The position numbers and the translations under genes are program-made. Positions 5,575 through 10,419 of a stretch of DNA of 10,419 bases are shown here, one piece after another. Below the pieces are notes generated by a model that saw only the letters and a program-made list of their open reading frames with translations, was not told where the DNA came from and ran no database searches. The stretch is from CAYGZA01 sp964354135. GTDB taxonomy: Bacteria > Planctomycetota > Planctomycetia > Pirellulales > Thermoguttaceae. The stretch is taken from positions 1-10,419 of the forward strand of contig CAYGZA010000245.1 of assembly GCA_964354135.1 (NCBI GenBank). The letters run 5' to 3'. The stretch's first letter is position 1, and each line of letters begins with the position of its first letter.

Positions 5575-6894
5575 CTATCCCCCCTTCGTCGATGGACCAG
5601 TTTTTGAGGAACCGCCGCCCGACGATCCGCCACCCTTAGAGGAGCCGCCGCCAGACCCCGAGCTTTGCCTTCCCGTGGAACTGGAGGAGGAAGAGGAATC
5701 CGCGGAGCGGGCGTCGCTGGCCGTCTTGGCCTCGGTCGCGGATTTGGCCTTTTTCTCGGTGCCGGAATCCGCCGAGGTCCCTCCGGCCCCTGCGGAAGAT
5801 GCCGCTTGGGCCGTGGGCAAATGGACGACCATGCTGTAGACCAGCAATCCCTCGTTGGCCGCATTGGCCAGGCTCGTGCCCGACTGCCAGGGAAGCGACT
5901 GGGATCTGCCACTCTTGATGGGCATCAGGCCCAACGTAATCCGCACGGCAAGGGGCAGCCCACCCAGCTCGGACGAATCCCAGTAGTCAAGCCACTGGGA
6001 GCCGTCGAAATAGGCGAACTCGATCGCCGCGACTTCGGGGGCAATCGGCTCGAGTTGGAGGTTCGTCAAGTCCAGCGCGCCCTGCTCGGACGCAAACGCC
6101 GTCACGGCCCGGTCCAATTCGCGGCGGACCAGCCCGTAACCGTTTCCCGCACCCGAGGCCGCCTGGGTGACTCCGCTGTCGGGCGCGTTGACGAAATAGG
6201 CCACTGTCTTGAGGTCGCTGAGGCGGTCGACCATCATGGCGTCGGGCGCCATGTTGAGTTGCGAAAAGAACTGGTCGAGCCGCGGCAGGCGGCTGTTGTC
6301 CACTTGCAGGGCATAGCGGGTGCCGTACAGCCCGGGCACGGGGGGCGGAGTTGCGGATTGGGACGGATCGAAGGGCTCGGTCGAGCCTTCGGCATCGCCG
6401 CTCAGGAGGCTGGAGGATGCGCCGGACAGGCTCCCGAGGCCGGAGGTGGAGCCCGAGCCCAAACCCGAGCCGGCGCCGGAACCCGACCCCGATCCCAGAC
6501 CGGAGCCCGACCCTGCACCGGAACCAGAACCCGAGCCCTGGCCCGAACCAGAGCCTGTCCCCGAACTGGAGCCCGATCCTGAGCCTGATGCGCTCCCGCC
6601 GGTGAGTCCTTTGCTCAGATCCAGGCCGGAGAGGGACTGCGAGAAGCTCGCATCGACCTTCACGGGGTTGACGGGGACGGCCCCGCGGATGTCGTCGGCG
6701 ATGCGATTCAAGAGGGTCCGGGCCAATTGGGCCTCTTCCACCTTGCTCCGCCCCACGTCGACCATGCGGAGATGGAAGTCGATGGCCATCGCAATGGCCA
6801 CCAGGACGAGCGACGTCAAGCTCAGGGCGAGCATCACCTCCAGGAGCGTGAAGCCCCGCCGCTGCGACCGCGCTGTCCGCCGCGTCCTGCTCAT
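5575..6894 (-). CDS. gspJ: type II secretion minor pseudopilin GspJ-like, with Gly/Ser-rich insert and tail
   Basis: The 439-residue product begins with a prepilin signal: a basic leader ending QRRG|FTLLEVMLALSL, cleaved after Gly14, with Glu at +5. RTLLNRIADDIRGAV (59-73) follows the GspJ helix pattern. The position between gspI and gspK, and a beta-rich region (about 180-360) with VAAIEFAYFDGSQWLDYW, fit GspJ, which bridges GspI and GspK at the tip. GspJ is usually about 200 residues. The excess here is an internal Gly-Ser tract (99-158, GSGSGS broken by A, L, Q, T) and a Ser/Gly/Lys-rich tail (366-439, including a run of seven Ser). The ATG at 6894 overlaps the gspI stop (ATGA), and GGGAG lies 6 nt upstream. 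A longer in-frame opening upstream lacks pilin features. Identity as J rests on order and N-terminus more than on the divergent core. Confidence 0.85.
   Translation of the reverse strand: MSRTRRTARSQRRGFTLLEVMLALSLTSLVLVAIAMAIDFHLRMVDVGRSKVEEAQLARTLLNRIADDIRGAVPVNPVKVDASFSQSLSGLDLSKGLTGGSASGSGSGSSSGTGSGSGQGSGSGSGAGSGSGLGSGSGSGAGSGLGSGSTSGLGSLSGASSSLLSGDAEGSTEPFDPSQSATPPPVPGLYGTRYALQVDNSRLPRLDQFFSQLNMAPDAMMVDRLSDLKTVAYFVNAPDSGVTQAASGAGNGYGLVRRELDRAVTAFASEQGALDLTNLQLEPIAPEVAAIEFAYFDGSQWLDYWDSSELGGLPLAVRITLGLMPIKSGRSQSLPWQSGTSLANAANEGLLVYSMVVHLPTAQAASSAGAGGTSADSGTEKKAKSATEAKTASDARSADSSSSSSSTGRQSSGSGGGSSKGGGSSGGGSSKTGPSTKGG
5578..5799 (-). repeat. Ser/Gly/Lys-rich low-complexity 3' end of gspJ
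   Basis: These 74 codons encode a tail with an Ala/Lys/Thr/Ser part (TEKKAKSATEAKTASDARS), a run of Ser, and then GGGSS-type repeats ending KTGPSTKGG. It is probably disordered. Nothing in it resembles a sorting or anchoring motif that I know. Confidence 0.75.
5579..5586 (-). promoter_or_regulatory. ribosome binding site of gspK
   Basis: On the - strand AAGGGGGG lies 6 nt upstream of the gspK ATG. It sits inside the last codons of gspJ, which supports translational coupling of the two pseudopilins. Confidence 0.45.
6421..6600 (-). repeat. imperfect Gly-Ser codon repeat inside gspJ
   Basis: About 60 codons read mostly as alternating Gly and Ser (residues 99-158). At DNA level they are imperfect hexamers (GGCTCN/GGGCTC types on the coding strand) with mixed synonymous codons, so the tract is an old or selected repeat and not a fresh microsatellite. 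It separates the N-terminal helix from the globular domain of the pseudopilin. Confidence 0.85.
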
Positions 6895-7430
6895 TTGAGA
6901 CTCCCGAGATCCAGGCCCATCAAGTCGTCGCTGCTCTCTTCCTCGGCGGGTGCCTCGGAGAGCTCCACCCCCGGGTCGACCATCCAGCGGACCAGGGTAC
7001 AAGCGGCGGGCCGCTTCTCCAGCGGCGCGTCTTGAGTCACCGTCACCACGACCGCCAACAGCCCGTCCTGGTCGACCGTGCCCAGATCGACCGAGTAGAG
7101 CCAGGCGGGTTGCGTCGGGTCCGACGACTCGGGACACAGGGCCTCCTGCACCGCTTCCAGCGTCGCGATGCCGGCGGTGATCTCCGCCAGCCTGGTTTCG
7201 CACAGCATTTGGGCGTACGAGAGGTCCCGGGCCATCCGCGTGCTCTCCATGCCTTGCCGAGCCAACTCCCCCAAGACGGCCATCGCCCCGGTGAGAATGG
7301 ATAGGGCGAGGATGACTTCAAGCAGGGAGAATCCCCGGCGGCGATGACGTGCCAAGCGGCAGTACACGGCGTTTCTCATGTTCGCGTTCCCCCGCTCGTC
7401 CCTCGCCTCTCGCCTCTCGCACCTTCTCAT
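6891..7430 (-). CDS. gspI: type II secretion minor pseudopilin GspI
   Basis: A pseudopilin with signal RRRG|FSLLEVILALSIL (Glu at +5), then a long helix, ELARQGMESTRMARDLSYAQ, and ETRLAEI, which matches the GspI pattern. GspI nucleates the J-K tip of the pseudopilus. The ATG at 7430 gives 179 residues and an ATGA overlap with gspH, but leaves a 33-residue leader, long for this family. The internal ATG at 7379 gives 162 residues, a 16-residue leader and GGGGGAA 7 nt upstream. It would leave 47 bp of repeat-like sequence (GCGAGAGGCGAGAGGCGAG) as a gap. Both starts have a plausible ribosome site; 7379 may be the true one. The C-terminus is an acidic tail (EEESSDDLMGLDLGSLK). The stop overlaps the gspJ start. 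Confidence 0.88.
   Translation of the reverse strand: MRRCERREARDERGNANMRNAVYCRLARHRRRGFSLLEVILALSILTGAMAVLGELARQGMESTRMARDLSYAQMLCETRLAEITAGIATLEAVQEALCPESSDPTQPAWLYSVDLGTVDQDGLLAVVVTVTQDAPLEKRPAACTLVRWMVDPGVELSEAPAEEESSDDLMGLDLGSLK
6901..6905 (-). promoter_or_regulatory. ribosome binding site of gspJ
   Basis: GGGAG on the - strand ends 6 nt before the ATG at 6894. It fixes this start over upstream in-frame possibilities, which would place the prepilin signal more than 100 residues inside the protein. Confidence 0.6.
7395..7420. repeat. short CTCTCGC/CTCGTCCCTCGC repeat at the gspH-gspI junction
   Basis: Reads CTCGTCCCTCGC followed by two near-copies of CTCTCGC on the + strand. It resembles the other short intergenic repeats of this window and includes TCGTCCCT, also seen at 1331-1338 and (inverted) at 9881-9888. 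It is coding only if gspI starts at 7430. Confidence 0.45.
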
Positions 7431-8059
7431 TGCACTGTCCCCCCGATTGCCTCCACGGACTGGATCGGCCCGACGGTCGTAACGCCGGTCAAGCCGCGGA
7501 GCGAAAGCTCGATCAGGCGCCCGTGCTCGTTCACGAGCCGCAAGCGGGCGGTGGAGCAGGTGCCATCGGGGTAGAAGAGGATCGGATCGGCCCAGGTAAG
7601 CTCTTCGTCAGCCGGCGGGGCGTTCATCGCCTGCTGGGTGTCGGCCCGCGTGTCCACCACGGCCTGCCCCGCGGCAAACAGGCACCCCTCGGGCAACTGG
7701 TGTTCTTGCTTCGCGTGCAATCCCGGTTCCATGCCGGCCGCGGTTTCCGCAACGATTTCCTCGGCCGCGGCATCGAAGCTCGCTTCCGGGGCCACCTGGC
7801 ACTCGATGGCGTAGCGGTTCCCCTCCGGCGTATAGCGAAACACGTACGTCTGGCCGGAAGAGATGGCCGAGATTCGGGCCCGGCCCCAGGCCGTGCGGAT
7901 GTCGTCGGCCGCGTACCGGAGCCGCTGGGTGGCCAGGGGGCGACCCAATGCCGGCCAGGTGAGCGAGCCCAAGACCACGATCAGGGCCAACGTCAACAGG
8001 ACTTCCAAGAGCGTTAAGGCCGATCGAGGGTCCCGGTCGATGATCCGGCGGGCGCGCAC
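7427..8059 (-). CDS. gspH: type II secretion minor pseudopilin GspH
   Basis: A 210-residue GspH/FimT-type pseudopilin. The N-terminal helix LTLLEVLLTLALIVVLGSL has Glu at +5 of the predicted mature protein. The following RLRYAADDIRTAWGRARISAISSGQ (residues 47-71; key stretch AADDIRTAWGRAR) is typical of GspH helix-to-sheet sequence. The residue before the predicted cleavage is Ala14, not Gly, and +1 is Leu, an atypical processing site. The C-terminal half is beta-rich and ends in a hydrophobic LRLVNEHGRLIELSLRGLTG stretch, as in GspH. GspH is thought to join the tip complex to the GspG shaft. The start is GTG at 8059, 6 bp beyond the gspG stop, with AGGAG 9 nt upstream. The length is slightly above the usual 150-190 residues. 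Confidence 0.88.
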   Translation of the reverse strand: MRARRIIDRDPRSALTLLEVLLTLALIVVLGSLTWPALGRPLATQRLRYAADDIRTAWGRARISAISSGQTYVFRYTPEGNRYAIECQVAPEASFDAAAEEIVAETAAGMEPGLHAKQEHQLPEGCLFAAGQAVVDTRADTQQAMNAPPADEELTWADPILFYPDGTCSTARLRLVNEHGRLIELSLRGLTGVTTVGPIQSVEAIGGTVQ

Positions 8060-8065
8060 GGTGAG

Positions 8066-8512
8066 CTACTCCTGCCAACTGCCGATGTCGTCCTCAGAGT
8101 CGCTGATTTTGTCCGGGCCTGCCGACCAGACGTCCGGCATCTCGCCGCCGTGCCGGCCGGGGTATTCGTACCGGTAGGGTTGTCCCCAGGGATCAAGCGG
8201 CGCCGAACGACTATCCAGATACGGCCCGGACCAACCGCTCCCTCCCGTGTAGTCCTGAGGCGCCATCAGGAGGGCCTCCAGTCCTTGTTCGGTGGCGGGG
8301 TAATCGTTCATGTGCAGCCGGTAGAGGCTCAGGGGGCCCTTGAGGGCCTTGATCTGGGCCCTGGCTGCGTCGATGTTCGCCCTCCTCTGCATCGGGATGT
8401 AGGCGGTCACGGCGATCGAGCCGATGATCACCAGGATCACCAGCACCAGGAGGACTTCCACCAGGGTGAAGCCGCGGCGACCGCGGCGCTCGGAGGCTGG
8501 GGCAAGGGTCAT
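8066..8512 (-). CDS. gspG: type II secretion major pseudopilin GspG
   Basis: GspG is the main subunit of the pseudopilus that pushes substrates through the secretin. The 148-residue product has the signal RRGRRG|FTLVEVLLVLVILVIIG, cleaved after Gly14 with Glu at +5. Family blocks follow in order: LSLYRLHMNDYPATEQGLEA (61-80), GPYL (96-99), LDPWGQPYRYEYPG (106-119), and the C-terminal calcium loop GPDKISDSEDDIGSW (132-146), whose acidic and Ser residues match the T2SS-specific Ca site. That loop distinguishes it from type IV pilins. The length equals that of classical GspG. ATG 8512 is preceded by AAGGAG with an 11-nt spacer. Unlike most genes of the operon it has a long upstream gap with structure, as expected if the abundant subunit has its own control. 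Confidence 0.96.
   Translation of the reverse strand: MTLAPASERRGRRGFTLVEVLLVLVILVIIGSIAVTAYIPMQRRANIDAARAQIKALKGPLSLYRLHMNDYPATEQGLEALLMAPQDYTGGSGWSGPYLDSRSAPLDPWGQPYRYEYPGRHGGEMPDVWSAGPDKISDSEDDIGSWQE
8069..8073 (-). promoter_or_regulatory. ribosome binding site of gspH
   Basis: AGGAG on the - strand overlaps the last codons of gspG and ends 9 nt before GTG 8059. It supports the GTG start. Confidence 0.6.
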
Positions 8513-8523
8513 GAGTCGGGGTA

Positions 8524-8529
8524 CTCCTT
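8524..8529 (-). promoter_or_regulatory. ribosome binding site of gspG
   Basis: AAGGAG on the - strand ends 11 nt before ATG 8512. The spacing is at the long end of normal. The site lies inside the small leader ORF at 8509-8568. Confidence 0.55.
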
Positions 8530-8559
8530 CTTGGTCAACTGAAGTCTTTTCTTGTCAAC
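8528..8559. repeat. direct repeat upstream of gspG, 21-bp phase
   Basis: TTCTTGGTCAAC (8528-8539) and TTCTTGTCAAC (8549-8559) differ by one inserted G and start 21 bp apart, about two helical turns. On the - strand each contains GTTGAC. They lie just upstream of the gspG ribosome site. Confidence 0.5.
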
Positions 8560-8571
8560 GGTAGTCATGGA

Positions 8572-8637
8572 GGCGCCGGCGCCGGGCCGGTGCGGAAGTC
8601 TCGCTCGTAAGCGGCGGCCCGGCGGGAAAACCGGGCC
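8572..8637 (-). other. competing inverted repeats in the gspF-gspG gap
   Basis: A 7-bp stem pairs 8616-8622 with 8631-8637 across an 8-nt loop. A perfect 10-bp stem pairs 8580-8589 (CGCCGGGCCG) with 8615-8624 (CGGCCCGGCG) across 25 nt, and that loop holds a nested CGCT-CGTA-AGCG. The two stems share the 8615-8624 arm, so they exclude each other in RNA. A 12-bp palindrome GGCGCCGGCGCC (8572-8583) overlaps the downstream arm. No T tract follows on the - strand. Confidence 0.45.
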
Positions 8638-8650
8638 CCCCGAAATCTCC

Positions 8651-9856
8651 TCATCCGATCATCTTGCTCGTCTTGATCACCGGCAGCAAAAGTGCGATCA
8701 CCAACACCAACACAACTCCCGCCAAGATCAGCAGCAACACCGGCTCCAGCAGCCGCACGGCCAGGTCGAGCTGCCGCCAGGTGCGCCGCTCCAAGGAGTC
8801 GGCGACGTTCAGCAGGACGCTCTCCAACGTATTGGACTCCTCGGCCACGGAGATCATCTCGACCACGATGGGCGGGAAATGCCCGCTGGCGCCCAGCGGC
8901 CCGGCCAGCCTTTGCCCGGCGGAGATGTCCTCCGCCGCATCTGCGATGGCCTTGCTCAGCACGCGGTTGCCCGTGGCCCCGCTGGAGATCTCCAGGGAGC
9001 GGAGGATCGGCACGCCGTTGTGGAGCAAGGTGCCCAGCACGCGGCAGAAGCGGGCCACGGCCAGGCTCAAGAGAATCCCCCCCGCCAACGGGAGCCGCAG
9101 CTTCCAGCGGTCTTTCCACAACCGGCCGGCCTCGGTGGCCATCCACCGCCGAAGGGCAACGGTGCCGGCGACCAGCCCGGCGAGAATCCACAGCCACCAG
9201 CGGGACACGGTCCGGCTGGTCGCCAGGACCCACTCGGTCAGGAGCGGCAGCTCGCCGCGCTGGCGAAGGCCCTCGAAAAGGTCGGAGAACTTGGGGACGA
9301 AAAAGACCATCAGCACGACGACGATGATCGTGCCGACCACGGCCAGGAACATCGGGTACGCGATGGCCCCGATGGTCCGTTTCTTGAGGTCGTCCTGGGC
9401 TTCGGTGAACTCGGCGACGCGGGAGAGGGCCTCCTCCAAGAAGCCACCCTCGCCCCCGGCGCGGACCATGCTCGTGGCCATCTCGCCGAAGACCCTGGGG
9501 AACTTGGACATGGCTTCCGCCAGCGAGGCCCCTTGCTCGACCTGGTGGTGAACCTCCCCGAGGACCTCGCTCATGCCCGAGTGCCGGCTCTGCTTGCGCA
9601 ATACGTCCAGGGCCCGAAGCAGGGGCACGCCGCTCCGCAAGAGATCGGACAACTGCCCGTAGGTCGCCGCCAGGACCTGCGCCCGGATGCGGCGGTGCCG
9701 CTTGAATTCCACGGACATCGCCGCCCCCTTGATCTCGACGGGGAAGAGGGCCCGGGCGGCGATCGTCGCCAGGGCCTCGCGGCGGCTGCTGGCCGCGATC
9801 GTGCCGGTTACGCGCAGGCCGGTCCCGTCTCGGGCAATGTACTGGAAATCCGCCAT
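8651..9856 (-). CDS. gspF: type II secretion inner-membrane platform protein GspF
   Basis: GspF is the polytopic core of the inner-membrane platform, coupled to the GspE ATPase. The 401-residue product has the normal length and layout. It opens MADFQYIARDGTG, typical of GspF, then has a cytoplasmic T2SSF domain (about 63-165) and membrane segments near 165-187, 218-236 and 369-393. The second T2SSF domain (about 265-388) contains RVLGTLLHNGVPILRSLEI (272-290), a repeat of LSDLLRSGVPLLRALDVL (69-86) in the first. Acidic motifs sit at equivalent places (MVRAGGEGGFLEEAL, SVAEESNTLESVL), though neither has the usual AGE-x-SG-x-L wording exactly. ATG 9856 is chosen by family alignment; in-frame starts further up would run through intergenic repeat and the gspE end. 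No clear ribosome site is visible. It lies 55 bp after gspE and 138 bp before gspG. Confidence 0.96.
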   Translation of the reverse strand: MADFQYIARDGTGLRVTGTIAASSRREALATIAARALFPVEIKGAAMSVEFKRHRRIRAQVLAATYGQLSDLLRSGVPLLRALDVLRKQSRHSGMSEVLGEVHHQVEQGASLAEAMSKFPRVFGEMATSMVRAGGEGGFLEEALSRVAEFTEAQDDLKKRTIGAIAYPMFLAVVGTIIVVVLMVFFVPKFSDLFEGLRQRGELPLLTEWVLATSRTVSRWWLWILAGLVAGTVALRRWMATEAGRLWKDRWKLRLPLAGGILLSLAVARFCRVLGTLLHNGVPILRSLEISSGATGNRVLSKAIADAAEDISAGQRLAGPLGASGHFPPIVVEMISVAEESNTLESVLLNVADSLERRTWRQLDLAVRLLEPVLLLILAGVVLVLVIALLLPVIKTSKMIG

Positions 9857-9911
9857 GGATAGCGTCAACCGGGTCGAGTAAGGGACGAGAACGAGAACCC
9901 CAAAAAAGCGC
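9857..9911. other. gspE-gspF gap with short ACGAGA repeat
   Basis: This 55-bp gap contains AGGGACGAGAACGAGAACCCC on the + strand (9881-9901; core repeat CGAGAA twice) and a run of six A. On the transcribed strand that run is GCGCTTTTTTGGGG right after the gspE stop, but no stem precedes it, so it is not a terminator. Confidence 0.4.
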
Positions 9912-10419
9912 CTACCGCAGTTCGTTGGCCTTGGTGACGCGCACCACCTCGTCCACGGTGGTGCGCCCAGAGAGAACCTTGACCCAGCCATCCTCGCGGA
10001 GCGGCCTCATGCCCTCTTGAGTGGCCGCCTGCTTGATGGCCCAGGTGCTGTTGCGCTCGTGGGCGAGCTGCCGAATCTTCTCGCTGGTGACCAACAGCTC
10101 GAAGAGCCCGACCCGGCCGCGGTACCCCACCTGCCGGCACTCGCGGCAGCCGACGGCCCGATAGAGCACAGCCCCCTCTTGGAGTTGAGCCACGGGAAAG
10201 TCCCTGGGCAATTCTTGCGGATTGGGCCGGTACGGCTCCTTGCAGGCCGGGCAAAGCGTCCGCACCAGCCGCTGGGCCATCACCGCCTCGACGGTGCTGG
10301 AGACCAAGAACGGCTCCACTCCCATGTCGGTCAGCCGCGTGTACGCCCCCGGGGAATCGTTGGTGTGCAGCGTGCTGAAGACCAGGTGCCCGGTGAGCGA
10401 GGCGTGGATCGCGTTCTCG
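9912..10419 (-). CDS. gspE: type II secretion assembly ATPase GspE, C-terminal part
   Basis: The last 168 or so residues of the cytosolic hexameric ATPase that drives pseudopilus assembly; the N-terminal part and Walker A/B lie beyond the right edge. Seen directly: the His box region HASLTGHLVFSTLHTND, then SPGAYTRLTDMGVEPFLV, and AQRLVRTLCPACKEPY. A second CxxC (GCRECRQVGYRGRVGLFELL) completes the tetracysteine zinc module (CPAC ... CREC), characteristic of GspE and PilB. The end, SGRTTVDEVVRVTKANELR, matches the family's C-terminal helix region. Being first in the operon and next to gspF agrees. PilB is the alternative by sequence alone, but the T2SS-type gspG-K genes downstream favour GspE. 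No sign of damage is seen in the visible part. Confidence 0.95.
   Translation of the reverse strand, partial: ENAIHASLTGHLVFSTLHTNDSPGAYTRLTDMGVEPFLVSSTVEAVMAQRLVRTLCPACKEPYRPNPQELPRDFPVAQLQEGAVLYRAVGCRECRQVGYRGRVGLFELLVTSEKIRQLAHERNSTWAIKQAATQEGMRPLREDGWVKVLSGRTTVDEVVRVTKANELR

Larger units (their letters stand above)
8509..8568 (-). other. possible 19-residue leader ORF overlapping the gspG start
   Basis: Reading from ATG 8568 gives MTTVDKKRLQLTKKEYPDS and a TGA at 8509-8511 that overlaps the gspG ATG as ATGA. The peptide is Lys-rich and its DNA is less GC-rich than its surroundings. There is no Shine-Dalgarno sequence before ATG 8568, so translation is uncertain and the ORF could be chance. 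The same overlap geometry occurs at three real junctions of this operon. Confidence 0.25.

Noticed and set aside
6421..6600. A CRISPR or other spaced repeat array.
   Set aside because: The repeats are contiguous degenerate hexamers inside a coding frame, without regular spacers.
6320..6898. A + strand frame encoding Pro-Glu-rich repeats (EPEPxPEP).
   Set aside because: It is the complement of the Gly-Ser tract of gspJ; GGC/TCN repeats read backwards give Pro/Glu. The rest of the frame has no features.
6895..7203. N-terminal extension of gspJ to an in-frame start at 7203.
   Set aside because: It would bury the prepilin signal about 115 residues inside the protein and runs fully inside gspI. 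ATG 6894 has a good ribosome site and an ATGA overlap.
8550..8559. A sigma-70 promoter using TTGACA upstream of gspG.
   Set aside because: The hexamer 17 bp downstream is ACCAAG, far from TATAAT, so only the -35-like word is supported.
8616..8637. The gspF-gspG hairpin as a rho-independent terminator.
   Set aside because: No T tract follows on the - strand, and the downstream genes belong to the same system.
8552..9862. A + strand frame of 436 codons antisense to gspF.
   Set aside because: Low-complexity His/Gln/Gly-rich translation with no motif. GspF on the other strand aligns end to end with its family.
9902..9907. T run after the gspE stop as a terminator.
   Set aside because: The six T (on the - strand) are not preceded by a stem.

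Overview
The window is GC-rich and densely coded. It looks like a Planctomycetota genome. This rests on three things: a one-strand gspE-F-G-H-I-J-K cluster followed by PilM/PilN-type and PilO/PilP-type platform proteins; pseudopilins swollen by Gly/Ser-rich low-complexity segments; and intergenic gaps filled with short degenerate repeats (CAGACAG-like, AGGGACGAG-like). The phylum is an inference from gene content and texture, not from a marker gene.

Left end, + strand (1-1225): the last ~120 codons of an isopropylmalate/isocitrate-dehydrogenase-family enzyme, then a complete 256-residue short-chain dehydrogenase/reductase. A 118-bp convergent gap follows (1226-1343), with low-complexity sequence and no obvious terminator.

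Rest of the window, - strand (10419 down to 1344): one compact type II secretion (T2SS) operon, read right to left. It holds the gspE C-terminus (assembly ATPase), gspF (inner-membrane platform), gspG (major pseudopilin), gspH, gspI, gspJ and gspK (minor pseudopilins), a PilM-PilN fusion equivalent to GspL, and a PilO-PilP fusion equivalent to GspM plus the HR domain of GspC. Several junctions are coupled: ATGA overlaps at H/I, I/J and PilMN/PilOP; 2 bp between J and K; 6 bp between G and H. Clear gaps exist only at E/F (55 bp), F/G (138 bp) and K/PilMN (69 bp). The secretin (GspD) and the prepilin peptidase are not in the window.

Working together: GspE would power GspF and the platform, GspG would polymerise into the pseudopilus under an H-I-J-K tip, and the PilP-like domain would contact an outer-membrane secretin encoded elsewhere.

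The least ordinary parts are the F/G gap, the GspJ and GspK insertions, and the two-polypeptide platform. The F/G gap holds mutually exclusive hairpins, a 21-bp-phased direct repeat and a 19-codon ORF whose stop overlaps the gspG start. I found no tRNA, rRNA, CRISPR, IS element or phage signature.
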